Shown: positions 34,143-45,308 of the stretch, in pieces | Numbering within the stretch: position 1 is the stretch's first letter | Layout: the number at the start of each line of letters is the position of its first letter | NCBI RefSeq assembly: GCF_012927165.1 | Contig: NZ_JABBGA010000008.1 | Location: forward strand, 124,001 to 188,000 | DNA from: Zoogloea dura | Lineage (GTDB): Bacteria > Pseudomonadota > Gammaproteobacteria > Burkholderiales > Rhodocyclaceae | Length of the DNA stretch: 64,000 nucleotides | Direction of reading: 5' to 3' | Program-made: the position numbers and the translations under genes | Notes under the pieces: model-generated | Told to the model about the DNA's origin: nothing | Database searches by the model: none | Seen by the model: only the letters and a program-made list of their open reading frames with translations

Positions 34143-36697
34143 GCATCAATCGACGCGACTTCATCAAGACCCAGGCCATCGCCGCGGCCGCCGCCACGGC
34201 CGGCATCTCCGTGCCCGCCATCGCGGCGAAGAAGGACGAGGCCCCCGCCCCCGCCGAGAACGGCGCCGCCGTCCGCTGGGACAAGGCGCCCTGCCGCTTC
34301 TGCGGCACCGGCTGTTCGGTGCTGGTGGGCGTGCAGAACGGCCGCGTGGTGGCCACCCAGGGTGACCCGGACGCCGCGGTGAACCGCGGCCTCAACTGCA
34401 TCAAGGGCTACTTCCTGTCCAAGATCATGTACGGCGAAGACCGCCTGACCCGCCCCATGCTGCGCATGAAGGACGGCAAGTACAGCAAGGATGGCGAATT
34501 CGCACCGATCAGCTGGAATCAGGCCTTCGACATCATGGCCGAGAAGTGGAAGGCCGCCCTCAAGGCCGAAGGCCCGGGCTCGATCGCCATGTTCGGCTCC
34601 GGCCAGTGGACCATCTTCGAGGGCTATGCCGCCTCCAAGCTGATGAAGGCCGGCTTCCGCTCCAACAACCTGGACCCCAACGCCCGCCACTGCATGGCCT
34701 CGGCGGTGACCGGCTTCATGCGCACCTTCGGCATGGACGAGCCGATGGGCTGCTACGACGACATCGAGCAGTCCGACGCCTTCGTGCTGTGGGGCTCCAA
34801 CATGGCCGAGATGCACCCCATCCTGTGGACCCGCATCACCGACCGCCGCCTGACCAAGACCGACGTGCAGGTGCACGTGCTGTCCACCTTCGAGCACCGC
34901 AGTTTCGAGCTGGCCGACAACGGCATGGTCTTCGTGCCCAACACCGACCTGGCCATCCTCAACTACATCTGCAACCACATCATCCAGTCGGGCAAGGTCA
35001 ACCAGGAGTTCGTGAAGAAGAACGTGAACTTCAAGATCGGCGAGACCGACATCGGCTTCGGCCTGCGTCCGGCCCACGCGCTGGAGAAGGATGCCAAGTT
35101 CAACGGCTATCCCGGCGCCGACGGCAAGCCCAAGAACAACCCCGGCGATGCCCGCCCGAGCAGCTTCGAGGAGTTCAAGAAGTTCGTCTCCGAATACACC
35201 CTCGAGAAGGTCTCCAAGCTCTCCGGCGTGCCCGCCGAGCGCCTCAAGAAGCTGGCCGAGCTGTATGCCGACCCGAACAAGAAGGTGGTCAGCTTCTGGA
35301 CCATGGGCTTCAACCAGCACACCCGCGGCACCTGGGTGAACAACATGATCTACAACGTCCACCTGCTGGTGGGCAAGATCTCCACCCCGGGCTCCGGCCC
35401 CTTCTCCCTCACCGGCCAGCCCTCCGCCTGCGGCACCGCCCGGGAAGTGGGCACCTTCGCCCACCGCCTGCCGGCCGACATGCTGGTGACCAACCCCGAG
35501 CACCGCAAGCATGCCGAGGAGATCTGGCAGCTGCCGGAAGGCACCATCCCCGACAAGATCGGCCTGCACGCCGTGGCCCAGAGCCGCGCCCTGAAGGACA
35601 GCAAGCTCAAGTGCTACTGGACCAGCACCACCAACAACATGCAGGCGGGCCCCAACGTCAACCAGGAAATCTACCCGGGCTGGCGCAACCCGGCCGCCTT
35701 CGTGGTGGTCTCCGACGTGTACCCCACCGTATCTGCCCTGGCCGCCGACCTGATCCTGCCGGCCGCCATGTGGACCGAGAAGGAAGGCGCCTTCGGCAAC
35801 GCCGAGCGGCGCACCCAGGTGTGGCGCCAGCAGGTCAAGGCGCCGGGCGAGGCCAAGTCCGACCTGTGGCAGTTCATGGAGTTTTCCAAGCGCTTCAAGG
35901 TGGAAGAGGTGTGGCCGGCCGAGCTGATCGCCAAGAAGCCCGAGCTGAAGGGCAAGACCCTGTTCGACGTGCTCTACGCCAACAAGGTGGTGAACAAGTT
36001 CCCGAAGAGTGACGTGCAGAAGGTGAACGAGCACGCCATCAAGGGCTACACCAACGACGAGGCCGAGGTGTACGGCTTCTACGTGCAGAAGGGCCTGTTC
36101 GAGGAGTACGCCCAGTTCGGCCGCGGTCACGGCCACGACCTGGCCCCCTTCGACGTTTATCACAAGGCCCGCGGCCTGCGCTGGCCGGTGGTGGATGGCA
36201 AGGAGACCCTGTGGCGCTACCGCGAAGGCTACGACCCCTACGTCAAGGCCGGCGAGGGCGTGAAGTTCTACGGTCACAAGGACGGCAAGGCGGTGATCTT
36301 CGCGCTGCCCTACCAGGACCCCCCCGAGAAGCCCGATGCCGAGTTCGACATGTGGCTGTGCACCGGCCGCGTGCTGGAACACTGGCACACCGGCTCGATG
36401 ACCCGCCGGGTGCCCGAGCTGCACAAGGCGGTGCCGGAGGCCCAGATCTTCATGCACCCGGACGACGCCAAGAAGCGCGGCCTGCAGCGCGGCATGGTGG
36501 TCAAGGTGCTGTCGCGGCGCGGCGAGATGATCGGCCGCATCGAGACCAAGGGCCGCAACAAACCGCCGGTCGGGCTGATCTTCGTGCCCTTCTTCGACGA
36601 GTCGAAGCTGGTCAACAAGCTCACCCTTGATGCCACCTGCCCGATCTCGAAGCAGACCGACTTCAAGAAGTGCGCCGTCAAGGTGGTTCGCGCCTGA
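34139..36697 (+). CDS. napA: Periplasmic nitrate reductase catalytic subunit
   Basis: The 852-residue Mo-bis-MGD enzyme reduces nitrate to nitrite in the periplasm. It has a Tat signal ([20 protein letters not shown]), a [4Fe-4S] site (CRFCGTGC and the fourth Cys in GLNC), and the molybdenum-ligating Cys in [10 protein letters not shown]. Molybdopterin domains continue to the C-terminus. The length is slightly above the usual 830. Confidence 0.99.
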   Translation: MSINRRDFIKTQAIAAAAATAGISVPAIAAKKDEAPAPAENGAAVRWDKAPCRFCGTGCSVLVGVQNGRVVATQGDPDAAVNRGLNCIKGYFLSKIMYGEDRLTRPMLRMKDGKYSKDGEFAPISWNQAFDIMAEKWKAALKAEGPGSIAMFGSGQWTIFEGYAASKLMKAGFRSNNLDPNARHCMASAVTGFMRTFGMDEPMGCYDDIEQSDAFVLWGSNMAEMHPILWTRITDRRLTKTDVQVHVLSTFEHRSFELADNGMVFVPNTDLAILNYICNHIIQSGKVNQEFVKKNVNFKIGETDIGFGLRPAHALEKDAKFNGYPGADGKPKNNPGDARPSSFEEFKKFVSEYTLEKVSKLSGVPAERLKKLAELYADPNKKVVSFWTMGFNQHTRGTWVNNMIYNVHLLVGKISTPGSGPFSLTGQPSACGTAREVGTFAHRLPADMLVTNPEHRKHAEEIWQLPEGTIPDKIGLHAVAQSRALKDSKLKCYWTSTTNNMQAGPNVNQEIYPGWRNPAAFVVVSDVYPTVSALAADLILPAAMWTEKEGAFGNAERRTQVWRQQVKAPGEAKSDLWQFMEFSKRFKVEEVWPAELIAKKPELKGKTLFDVLYANKVVNKFPKSDVQKVNEHAIKGYTNDEAEVYGFYVQKGLFEEYAQFGRGHGHDLAPFDVYHKARGLRWPVVDGKETLWRYREGYDPYVKAGEGVKFYGHKDGKAVIFALPYQDPPEKPDAEFDMWLCTGRVLEHWHTGSMTRRVPELHKAVPEAQIFMHPDDAKKRGLQRGMVVKVLSRRGEMIGRIETKGRNKPPVGLIFVPFFDESKLVNKLTLDATCPISKQTDFKKCAVKVVRA

Positions 36698-36727
36698 CGT
36701 TTTCCATGGAGGCGGCTGCGGCCGCCC

Positions 36728-37678
36728 ATGGGCTCACTGCGCCTTCCAGACACCGTCATGGACACCCCACGACCTCTCCGCCAGCCCGCCGCGGTGCCGC
36801 CACCGGTATCGGCGGCGCGGCGCAGGTTCATCAACAGCATCGCCGCGGCAGCGGGCGGTGGGTGTCTGCTCGCCCTCGGGGCGGGGCTGTATTCCCGTAG
36901 TGCGTCGGCCCTGCCGGCCCAGGCCCTGCGTCCGCCCGGCGCCCTGCCGGAAGCGGACTTCCTGGCGGCCTGCGTGCGCTGCGGCCTGTGTGTGCGCGAC
37001 TGCCCCTACGACACCCTGAAACTGTCCGACCTGGGCGACCCGGTGCCCACCGGCACCCCCTATTTCCGTGCCCGCCAGATCCCCTGCGAGATGTGCGAGG
37101 ACATTCCCTGCGTGAAGGCCTGCCCCACCGGGGCGCTGGACCGGCAGCTCACCGACATCAACCAGGCCCGCATGGGCCTCGCCGCGCTGGTGGACCACGA
37201 GAGCTGCCTCAATTTTCTCGGCCTGCGCTGCGACGTGTGCTACCGGGTCTGCCCGGTGATCGACAAGGCGATCACCCTGGAGCCCCAGCACAACCCGCGC
37301 TCCGACCGCCACGCCATGCTGCTGCCCACCGTCCATTCGGACGCCTGCACCGGCTGCGGCAAGTGCGAGAAATCCTGCGTGCTGCCCGAAGCGGCGATCA
37401 AGGTCTTCCCGCGCCAGCTGGCCCAGGGGGCGCTGCCCGCCCACTACCGCAAGGGCTGGGAGGAAAAGGCCCGCCACGGCGGGTCGCTGATCGGCGAACA
37501 GGTCGAGATGCCGGTGCGCGGCTTCGACGGCTCCACCGCCGGCCGGGCGCCCACCGAGTTGCCCACCGCGCCGTCGGCGCCGGTCGCTCCGGAGGCCGCA
37601 CCCGCCATGCCGCCCAAGGCCACCCTGCCGGTACGGCCCGCGCCGCGGGGGGGCCTCGACTCCCACTGGAAGCCCTGA
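36728..37678 (+). CDS. napG: Ferredoxin-type quinol-side protein NapG
   Basis: A Tat-exported protein with four [4Fe-4S] motifs: [35 protein letters not shown] and [11 protein letters not shown]. The Tat motif is [13 protein letters not shown] codons at 36728 and 36758 are both possible; GGAGG sits rather far from the first, so the length is 316 or 306 residues. A Pro/Ala-rich tail of about 55 residues extends past the last cluster. NapGH pass electrons from quinol toward NapC/B. Confidence 0.95.
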   Translation: MGSLRLPDTVMDTPRPLRQPAAVPPPVSAARRRFINSIAAAAGGGCLLALGAGLYSRSASALPAQALRPPGALPEADFLAACVRCGLCVRDCPYDTLKLSDLGDPVPTGTPYFRARQIPCEMCEDIPCVKACPTGALDRQLTDINQARMGLAALVDHESCLNFLGLRCDVCYRVCPVIDKAITLEPQHNPRSDRHAMLLPTVHSDACTGCGKCEKSCVLPEAAIKVFPRQLAQGALPAHYRKGWEEKARHGGSLIGEQVEMPVRGFDGSTAGRAPTELPTAPSAPVAPEAAPAMPPKATLPVRPAPRGGLDSHWKP

Positions 37679-37680
37679 TC

Positions 37681-38526
37681 ATGGCCGCCACCGCGTCCAC
37701 CTCCTCGCGCAGCCTGTGGCAGCGTCAGCGCTGGTTGATCCTGCGCCGCTGCAGCCAGGCGCTGATCCTGCTCGCCTTCCTCAGTGGCCCGTGGTTCGGG
37801 GTGTGGATCGCCAAGGGCAACCTGTCGTCCTCCCTGACCCTCGGCGTGCTGCCCCTCACCGATCCGCTGCTGGTGCTGCAGACCCTCGCCACCGGTCATC
37901 TGCCCTATTCCAGCGCCCTGATCGGTGCGGCCATCGTGCTGGCCTTCTACCTGCTGATCGGCGGGCGGGTGTTCTGCAGCTGGGTGTGCCCGGTGAACGT
38001 GGTCACCGACGCCGCCGCCTGGACGCGCCGCCGCCTCGGCATCAAGACCGGCCGGGTGCCCGACGCCAACACCCGCCTGTGGCTGCTCGCCGGCCTGCTG
38101 CTGGCCGCGGCCCTCACCGGCAGCCTGGCCTGGGAGTGGCTCAATCCGGTGTCGCTGCTGCACCGCGGCCTGATCTTCGGCATGGGCGGCGGGCTGATGG
38201 TGATCGCCGGCATCTTCATCTACGACGTGTTCGTGGCCAGCCGCGGCTGGTGCGGCCACCTGTGCCCGATGGGCGCCTTCTACGGCCTGCTCGGCCGCAA
38301 GGCCCTGCTGCGGGTCGCCGCGCCCGCCCGCAAGGCCTGCGACGACTGCATGGACTGCTTCACCGTCTGCCCCGAACCCCAGGTGATCCGTCCTGCCCTG
38401 AAGGCCGTCGGGCAGACCCACCCCCTGATCCTGGCGGCCGACTGCACCACCTGCGGCCGCTGTATCGATGTATGTGACAAACAGGTTTTCAAGATGACCC
38501 ATAGGTTCGACCAAAGGAGCGAGTGA
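37681..38526 (+). CDS. napH: Membrane ferredoxin protein NapH
   Basis: The 281-residue protein has about four membrane helices and the NapH/NosR-type motifs CSWVCPVN and CGHLCPMGA, plus C-terminal [4Fe-4S] motifs CDDCMDCFTVCP and CTTCGRCIDVC on the cytoplasmic side. It partners with NapG. It starts two bases after the napG stop, and its TGA overlaps the napB ATG by one base. Confidence 0.96.
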   Translation: MAATASTSSRSLWQRQRWLILRRCSQALILLAFLSGPWFGVWIAKGNLSSSLTLGVLPLTDPLLVLQTLATGHLPYSSALIGAAIVLAFYLLIGGRVFCSWVCPVNVVTDAAAWTRRRLGIKTGRVPDANTRLWLLAGLLLAAALTGSLAWEWLNPVSLLHRGLIFGMGGGLMVIAGIFIYDVFVASRGWCGHLCPMGAFYGLLGRKALLRVAAPARKACDDCMDCFTVCPEPQVIRPALKAVGQTHPLILAADCTTCGRCIDVCDKQVFKMTHRFDQRSE

Positions 38527-39005
38527 TGAACAAGCCGACCTTCCCCTTCGCCCGCGCACGGGCTGCCGCCCTCGTCCTGGCCTTGCTGCCGGCCCTGCTC
38601 CTGCCCACCGCCGTACCGGCTGCCAGCGAGGCTCCGGTCAAGCTGCAGACCCTGCGGGGTGCCGAGATCAACGCCTCTGACCCGGAGGGCGACGGCACCC
38701 GCTATGGCCGCGACCAGGCACCCCTGCCGCGCGACTTCGTGCAGCAGCCGCCGTTGATCCCGCATGCCATCAAGGGTTACAACATCACCAAGAACTTCAA
38801 CAAGTGCCTGGACTGCCACGCCTGGGCGCGCGCCAAGGAGACCGGCGCCACCAAGATCTCGGTGACCCACTTCAAGGACCGGGAAGGCCAGGAGCTGTCC
38901 AGCGTGTCGCCGCGCCGCTACTTCTGCAACCAGTGCCACGTGCCGCAGAGCGACGCCAAGCCGCTGGTCGGCAACACCTTCAAGCCCGGCACCGGCATGC
39001 GCTGA
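38526..39005 (+). CDS. napB: Diheme cytochrome c subunit NapB
   Basis: The 159-residue periplasmic protein has a Sec signal (about residues 1-32) and two heme sites, CLDCH and CNQCH. It passes electrons to NapA. AAAGGAG seven bases ahead of the ATG at 38526 decides this start over the GTG one codon upstream. Confidence 0.97.
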   Translation: MNKPTFPFARARAAALVLALLPALLLPTAVPAASEAPVKLQTLRGAEINASDPEGDGTRYGRDQAPLPRDFVQQPPLIPHAIKGYNITKNFNKCLDCHAWARAKETGATKISVTHFKDREGQELSSVSPRRYFCNQCHVPQSDAKPLVGNTFKPGTGMR

Positions 39006-39029
39006 CGCCTGGATAACGGGAGATCTGCA

Positions 39030-39683
39030 ATGGATACCAACAAGAAAGGCCTGATCGGCCGCCTCCGCGCCACCGGCTGGGGCTTTGCCGCCATGCTGTT
39101 CATCGGCGGCATCCTGTTCTGGGGCGCCTTCAACACGGCCATGGAATGGACCAACCGGGAAGCGTTCTGCATCTCCTGCCACGAGATGAAGGACAACGTG
39201 TACCAGGAGTACCGCAGCACCATCCACGCCTCCAACCGCTCCGGCGTGCGGGCCACCTGCCCGGACTGCCACGTGCCCAAGGAGTGGGGCCCCAAGATGA
39301 TCCGCAAGATCCAGGCGTCCAACGAGGTCCTGCACAAGATCCTCGGCTCCATCGACACACCCGAGAAGTTCAACGCCAAGCGCCTGGAACTGGCCAAGCA
39401 TGAATGGGAACGGATGAAGAAGACCGACTCCCGCGAATGCCGCAACTGCCACAACTTCGACGGCTTCGACTACGCCGAGCAGGGCCGCCGCTCGTCCAAG
39501 ATGCACCAGACCGGCCTCAACGAAGGCAAGACCTGCATCGACTGCCACAAGGGCATCGCCCACACCCTGCCCGAAGTGGAACAGGCCATCGGCGCGCCCA
39601 AGCACGGCGCCACCCCGGAAGAATTCCACCCGCCGGTGAAGCCCGAGGAAACCAAGCCCGAAGCCGACAAGTCCAAGAGCTAA
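39030..39683 (+). CDS. napC: Tetraheme quinol dehydrogenase NapC
   Basis: The 217-residue protein has one N-terminal membrane anchor (about 18-38) and four heme sites: CISCH, CPDCH, CRNCH and CIDCH. It takes electrons from the quinol pool for NapB/NapA. A charged Pro/Glu/Lys tail ends the protein. It closes napFDAGHBC; no napE is present. Confidence 0.97.
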   Translation: MDTNKKGLIGRLRATGWGFAAMLFIGGILFWGAFNTAMEWTNREAFCISCHEMKDNVYQEYRSTIHASNRSGVRATCPDCHVPKEWGPKMIRKIQASNEVLHKILGSIDTPEKFNAKRLELAKHEWERMKKTDSRECRNCHNFDGFDYAEQGRRSSKMHQTGLNEGKTCIDCHKGIAHTLPEVEQAIGAPKHGATPEEFHPPVKPEETKPEADKSKS

Positions 39684-39748
39684 GAAGGAACAAAGGGGGG
39701 AGAGAGCGCAGTACCGCCGGGTCGCAAGGCCTGGCAAAAGGGGAGTGG

Positions 39749-39780
39749 ACGGGCCGCAATTGCGGCCCGTTCGCTTTTTG
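39749..39780 (+). terminator. nap operon terminator
   Basis: A perfect palindrome at 39749-39770 (arm ACGGGCCGCAA) is followed by TCGCTTTTT. It lies 66 bp after the napC stop. Confidence 0.9.
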
Positions 39781-39781
39781 G

Positions 39782-40054
39782 GGGAGCCGCTTACCCTCGA
39801 AGGGCAGTGGGTTGTCTGCGGAGGGAAGCCAGTTCAAGCCGGACACGAAGCCACTGGCCCTGGAGGGAAGCTCGCCTCCCTCGGCGCCGGACTTGTTCAC
39901 CTCGCGGGGAAACATGTTCACTCCGGAGACGAACTTGCTGGGCTCAAAGTCTGGCGAGTTCAGCTCCGAGCCCGGTGAGTTTCCATCGGAGCGGGGTGTC
40001 ACCTCGGTCGGAGCCCAACTGACTGCCCTCCGAGGGAAACAAGTTGGGCTCGGA
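39782..40054. repeat. Degenerate 21-bp tandem array (about 13 units)
   Basis: Units start at 39782, 39803, 39824 and every 21 bp, with a consensus near GGAAGCNNGTTCACCTCGGAG. Clear examples are GGAAACATGTTCACTCCGGA at 39908 and GGAAGCCAGTTCAAGCCGGA at 39824. It fills the gap between the nap terminator and the PEP-CTERM gene end. Period and core (GGAA, GTYCA, CCGG) resemble the array at 20243-20494. Confidence 0.75.
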
Positions 40055-40077
40055 GGGTATCTCGACCTGTTGGCGAC

Positions 40078-40683
40078 TCAGTGTGCCTGCCTGCGTCGCC
40101 GGGCCAGCACCATTCCGGCCAGGCCGGCAGCGGCAAGGGCCAGGGTGGCCGGCTCCGGAATGGCGGTGGCGTCGATCCGCACCCCCAGGTCCAGGTAGTC
40201 GAAGTAGTTGCGGCCCCAGTCGAGCCAGTCTCCCCCCGAGTGCTGGGCATATTCATCCAGCGGGTTCGGTGCCTTGCCCGGGTGGATGCCCTTGATGCCG
40301 CCGTCCGGCTCGAAGGACACCCAGTAGGTGCCGGGGCCGATGAGCCAGTCCAGGCCGAAGACGCCGTACCAGTCCAGGCTGCTCGCCCCGGGCAGTGCGT
40401 GGCTCTGGCTGAACAGCACGCTGCCCGGAATGTTGCCGGCGTCCTGGTGCAGGCGGATCGTCACCGAGCCTGGGGCATTTTCGATATTTGAGTAATAGCC
40501 TTCTATCGACTGAATCTTCTGCCCTGTGCTCACCGAGAACTCGCCGGCGAAGTACTGGGCGGGCTCGAAAGCCCAGGGCTCTCCGCTGATGCCGGGTCCG
40601 GTGTCCACGATGTAGGCCGCGGTGGCGGGCAGGGGGGACAGAAGCACCAGGACGGCCGTGCCGAGGCGTTGCAGGGGGTGCAT
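40078..40683 (-). CDS. PEP-CTERM sorting-domain exported protein
   Basis: The ATG at 40683 lies seven bases behind AGAGGAG and gives 201 residues with a Sec signal (about 8-25). The C-terminus is a textbook PEP-CTERM tail: IPEPATLALAAAGLAGMVLA then RRRRQAH, the sorting signal for an exosortase/EpsH system. The body is beta-rich without a recognised domain. The genome should encode an exosortase elsewhere. Confidence 0.9.
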   Translation of the reverse strand: MHPLQRLGTAVLVLLSPLPATAAYIVDTGPGISGEPWAFEPAQYFAGEFSVSTGQKIQSIEGYYSNIENAPGSVTIRLHQDAGNIPGSVLFSQSHALPGASSLDWYGVFGLDWLIGPGTYWVSFEPDGGIKGIHPGKAPNPLDEYAQHSGGDWLDWGRNYFDYLDLGVRIDATAIPEPATLALAAAGLAGMVLARRRRQAH

Positions 40684-40749
40684 GTGACGACTCCTCTGGA
40701 AGATGTGCATTGCGGACAGGCTTTCCTTCCCAGGCGGCGGCCGTCAGGC

Positions 40750-41880
40750 TCAGCGGTGCTTCTGCCGGAAGCCGTCCATGAACTCCACCAGCTTTTCCAC
40801 CGCGTCCAGCCCCAGCCCGTTATAGAGCGAGGCGCGGATGCCACCGATGCTGCGGTGGCCGCCCAGCCCGGAGAAGCCGGCGGCTTGCGCGGCGCCGAGG
40901 AATTCGGCTTCCAGGCAGGGGGTTTCGAGGCGGAACACGGCGTTCATCAGGGAGCGGTCGGCGACGGCCGCGTGGCCCTTGTAGAAGCCGTCGCTGCTGT
41001 CCAGGGTCTGGTAGAGCAGGGCGGCCTTGGCCCGGTTCAGGCGGTCCATGGCGGCCAGGCCGCCAACCTGGTCGCGCAGCCAGCGGGTGACCAGCAGCAC
41101 CACGTAGATGGCGAACACCGGCGGGGTGTTGAGGATGGAGTGGGCGGCGATCTGGGCCCGGTAGTCGAGGAAGCCGGGCAGGTTGTCCGGGGCTGCCTTG
41201 AGCAGGGCGTCCCTGAGCACCACTACGGTGACACCGGCTGGGCCGATGTTCTTTTGCGCGTGGGCGTAGATCATGTCGAAGCGCGAGTAGTCGCCGGGGG
41301 CGGACAGGAAGTCCGAGGACATGTCGCAGATGCGCGGTACGTCGTCGCGCCCGAGCATGCGGTGGAACTGCAGGCCCTCCACGGTCTCGTTGGAGACGTA
41401 GTGCAGGTAGGGGGCGTCGGCGTCGAAGTGCAGCTCGTCGTCCGTCGGGAGGCGCCGGAAGCCCTCTGCCGCACCGCTCCAGGCCACCCGCACGGGGCCC
41501 ACGCGGCTGGCTTCGGGCAGGGCCTTGCCACTCCAGTAGCCGGTATGCAGGTAGTCGGCCGCGTGCTTGCGGCCGGCCAGCAGGGCCATCGGCAGCATGC
41601 TGAACTGCTGGGTGGCGCCGCCCTGCAGGAACAGCACGTGGTAGTCGGCGGGCAGCCCCAGCAGGCTGCGGATGTTGTCTTCCAGCTCGGCCACCACTGC
41701 GGCGAACCAGTCGGAGCGGTGGCTGATGCCGAGGATGGACAGGCCCACGCCGGGCACGCTGGCGATGGATTCCTGGACCTGTTGCAGCACCGCGGCGGGC
41801 AGCACGCCCGGCCCACCTGAGAAGTTGAGGGCGTTGCGCGGGTTGGCGGCGGGGTTGAGTGCGTGGGCTGGGCGGTTCAT
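40750..41880 (-). CDS. serC: Phosphoserine aminotransferase
   Basis: The 376-residue class V aminotransferase converts 3-phosphohydroxypyruvate and glutamate to phosphoserine. It follows SerC closely: LNFSGGPGVLPAAVLQQVQE, GISHRSDWF, FLQGGATQQF, the PLP lysine in AHAQKNIGPAGVTVV, and GGHRSIGGIRASLYNG at the end. It starts inside the stop of the upstream ATP-grasp gene (41877-41880), so the two are co-translated. The usual gyrA-serC-pheA context is absent, so this may be a second copy. Confidence 0.93.
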   Translation of the reverse strand: MNRPAHALNPAANPRNALNFSGGPGVLPAAVLQQVQESIASVPGVGLSILGISHRSDWFAAVVAELEDNIRSLLGLPADYHVLFLQGGATQQFSMLPMALLAGRKHAADYLHTGYWSGKALPEASRVGPVRVAWSGAAEGFRRLPTDDELHFDADAPYLHYVSNETVEGLQFHRMLGRDDVPRICDMSSDFLSAPGDYSRFDMIYAHAQKNIGPAGVTVVVLRDALLKAAPDNLPGFLDYRAQIAAHSILNTPPVFAIYVVLLVTRWLRDQVGGLAAMDRLNRAKAALLYQTLDSSDGFYKGHAAVADRSLMNAVFRLETPCLEAEFLGAAQAAGFSGLGGHRSIGGIRASLYNGLGLDAVEKLVEFMDGFRQKHR

Positions 41881-43115
41881 GCGGACGGGTTGGCGCTCTC
41901 GGGCTGGGGGCGCCGGGCGGCGCGGGCGGCCAGGCAGGCCTCGAAGGCGTGCCGGACCTTGAGCATGTGGGTCTGCTTGTAGGGGAACAGGTCTGCCGGG
42001 TCCATGGCGTGCACCACCATGGCGTGGTCCATCTCGAAGACCAGCAGTTGGCCGTCGCGGGTTTCGGCGCAGTCGATGCAAAGATAGTCCAGGCCGGAGC
42101 GGCGGTATACGGCCTCCAGCGCCGGGGCGTGGCGCCGCGCGAAGTCGGCGAAGTGCTCCATGAAGGCCTGCTCCTCGGCGCGCTTGGCGGCGTCCTCGTA
42201 CATCCCGGCGTTGAGGTAGTGGATCATCCAGTGGCTCGAGACGCCCATGTGACAGGCGAAGGGCTGGCCGTCGATGAGGGCCACGCGGTATTTGCGGAAG
42301 CGCCCGTCGGTGCCGCTGTAGTCGATGAAGCGGGACAGGTAGAACTCCGTCTCGCTGACCCGCGACAGGTAGCCGGGGATGTCGTCAGCCGAGTCGAGGC
42401 GGTCCAGGTCGCGCCCGGCCTGGGAGCCGATCGGGCGCAGGATGATCGGGAAGCTGCAGCCCTCGAAGACGTCTTCGATGCGCGCCGTGCCCATCACCAT
42501 CGCCACCAGGGTGGCCCGGGAGACCAGGCGGGTGGGCGGCATGAGCAGGCCGGGGACGTCGCCGAGCAGGGCGCTGGCGCGGCCGCGTTCGGTGTTGCGG
42601 ATGGCCGCCGGGGTGTTGATCACCGGGCACGGCCAGTCGGCCAGCAGAAACTCCAGGGCGTCCAGGATGGGGCGGGTGTCGGTGGTGTCGGAGAGGGCCA
42701 GCAGCAGCACGTCGTGTTCCGGCAGGCCCGCCGGCAGGGGCATGTCGGGGGTGGCGTAGGCGTAGACGAGATCGATGTCCTCGCTCTTCTCGAGCAGGCA
42801 GTCCACCGGGGTGTTCTCTGCCAGGTCGCCCGCCGACAGCAGCACCAGCAGCCGCAGCCGGGCCGGCTGGTGCTGGGCCGGCAGGGCATGGATGCGCTGC
42901 ATCTGCAGGGCCTGCTCCTGCATGGTCAGGCCCAGCTGGCGCTCGCCGATGGCAAAGAAGGCGGTGGACAGGTTCATCCACAGGGACGGGTTGTCCTCGT
43001 CCTGGCCTGCCTTGTCGAGCAGCGCCTGGGCGATCTGGCGCAGATCGGCGCCGTTGATGCTCAGGCGCAGGAAAGGGGCGAGGCCGAGAAAGTCGTTTTC
43101 AGTTCGGGAGGGCAT
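41877..43115 (-). CDS. TPR/ATP-grasp-like ligase
   Basis: The product from the ATG at 43115 has 412 residues. Residues about 20-90 look like short TPR helices (NPSLWMNLSTAFFAIGERQ). The C-terminal part (about 190-400) resembles an RimK-type ATP-grasp: GCSFPIILRPIGSQAG, FRKYRVALIDGQPFACHM and DYLCIDCAETRDGQLLVFEM. ATP-grasp enzymes form amide or related bonds through acyl phosphates; the substrates are unknown. It is translationally coupled to serC. The start is uncertain because no strong ribosome site is seen. Confidence 0.7.
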   Translation of the reverse strand: MPSRTENDFLGLAPFLRLSINGADLRQIAQALLDKAGQDEDNPSLWMNLSTAFFAIGERQLGLTMQEQALQMQRIHALPAQHQPARLRLLVLLSAGDLAENTPVDCLLEKSEDIDLVYAYATPDMPLPAGLPEHDVLLLALSDTTDTRPILDALEFLLADWPCPVINTPAAIRNTERGRASALLGDVPGLLMPPTRLVSRATLVAMVMGTARIEDVFEGCSFPIILRPIGSQAGRDLDRLDSADDIPGYLSRVSETEFYLSRFIDYSGTDGRFRKYRVALIDGQPFACHMGVSSHWMIHYLNAGMYEDAAKRAEEQAFMEHFADFARRHAPALEAVYRRSGLDYLCIDCAETRDGQLLVFEMDHAMVVHAMDPADLFPYKQTHMLKVRHAFEACLAARAARRPQPESANPSA

Positions 43116-43223
43116 GGGCTCGGAAGAGGCGGGTTGCGGGTGTCCGGCAGGTGGCTGCGGGGCCCGATTATCAGCCCTGGCCACGGGCTTGACTACTGCG
43201 GGCGCAAGGCTGATCCGGCTGGA

Positions 43224-43237
43224 TTGACCCGAGTCAA
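43224..43237 (+). promoter_or_regulatory. Dnr/NnrR-type box upstream of norC
   Basis: TTGAC-CCGA-GTCAA is a perfect inverted repeat of the FNR/Dnr family, 73 bp before the norC start. TTGAC half-sites are favoured by the NO-responsive Dnr/NnrR branch, which fits nor control. Confidence 0.75.
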
Positions 43238-43310
43238 GGACGTGGACCCCACCGATCCGGAATATCCGCCCCAAGCTGCGCCGTGCAGCGATGCCATCCA
43301 GGGAGGTTCC

Positions 43311-43736
43311 ATGAGCGGGACATTCACAAAATCCATGGCGCGAAACATCTTTTACGGGGGCACCGTGTTTTTTGCGCTCCTGTTCCTCGCGCTGACCTTC
43401 GATTCGATGCAGACCCTGCCCAAGCGCGACAACCGGGCCAACCTGACACCGGCCGTTGTGGCGGGCAAGAAGGTCTGGGAAGTGAACAACTGCATCGGTT
43501 GTCACACCTTGCTGGGCGAGGGCGCCTACTTCGCGCCTGAGCTGGGCAACGTCTACAAGCGCCGCGGGCCTGAATTCATCAAGGCCTGGATCCAGTCCCA
43601 GCCCACGGGTGCCCCGGGGCGCCGGCAGATGCCCAATTTCCATCTGACCGAGCAGCAATTGAACGACCTGGTGGAGTTCCTGAAGTACAGCTCAGAGATC
43701 AATACCGCCAACTGGCCGCCCAACATCGAAGGCTGA
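43311..43736 (+). CDS. norC: Nitric oxide reductase cytochrome c subunit
   Basis: The 141-residue protein has an N-terminal membrane anchor (about 12-32) and one heme site, CIGCH (near residue 61), followed by GEGAYFAPEL and the axial Met in RRQMPNFH. It feeds electrons to NorB. GGGAGG just before the ATG decides the start. Confidence 0.97.
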   Translation: MSGTFTKSMARNIFYGGTVFFALLFLALTFDSMQTLPKRDNRANLTPAVVAGKKVWEVNNCIGCHTLLGEGAYFAPELGNVYKRRGPEFIKAWIQSQPTGAPGRRQMPNFHLTEQQLNDLVEFLKYSSEINTANWPPNIEG

Positions 43737-45143
<1,407 letters not shown>

Positions 45144-45168
45144 TCCTCCCCGTTCCGCAGCATCACCG

Positions 45169-45193
45169 AGCCCGGCCTCGTGCCGGGCTTTTT
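45169..45193 (+). terminator. norCB terminator
   Basis: AGCCCGGC and GCCGGGCT pair around CTCGT and are followed by a T-run. It lies 26 bp after the norB stop. Confidence 0.85.
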
Positions 45194-45264
45194 CATTCAG
45201 GTCCGGAGAAAAGTCCTTTGAGTGTCATGGCCTTGTGAAACAGTCCTCAAGAAGGAGTGGCTTA

Positions 45265-45278
45265 TTGACGTAGATCAA
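45265..45278 (+). promoter_or_regulatory. FNR/Dnr-type box upstream of chemoreceptor gene
   Basis: TTGAC-GTAG-ATCAA has both half-sites of the FNR family, 30 bp before the chemoreceptor ATG. An AAAGGAG ribosome site overlaps its end. Confidence 0.65.
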
Positions 45279-45308
45279 AGGAGAAACAACTTTTTACTGG
45301 TGTGAAAC

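Noticed and set aside
34097-36457. A 786-residue frame antisense to napA
   Set aside because: Same cause; NapA on the plus strand has all catalytic motifs.
39782-40054. CRISPR array
   Set aside because: Units are contiguous 21-mers that differ throughout, with no conserved repeat and unique spacer alternation, and no cas gene is present in the window.
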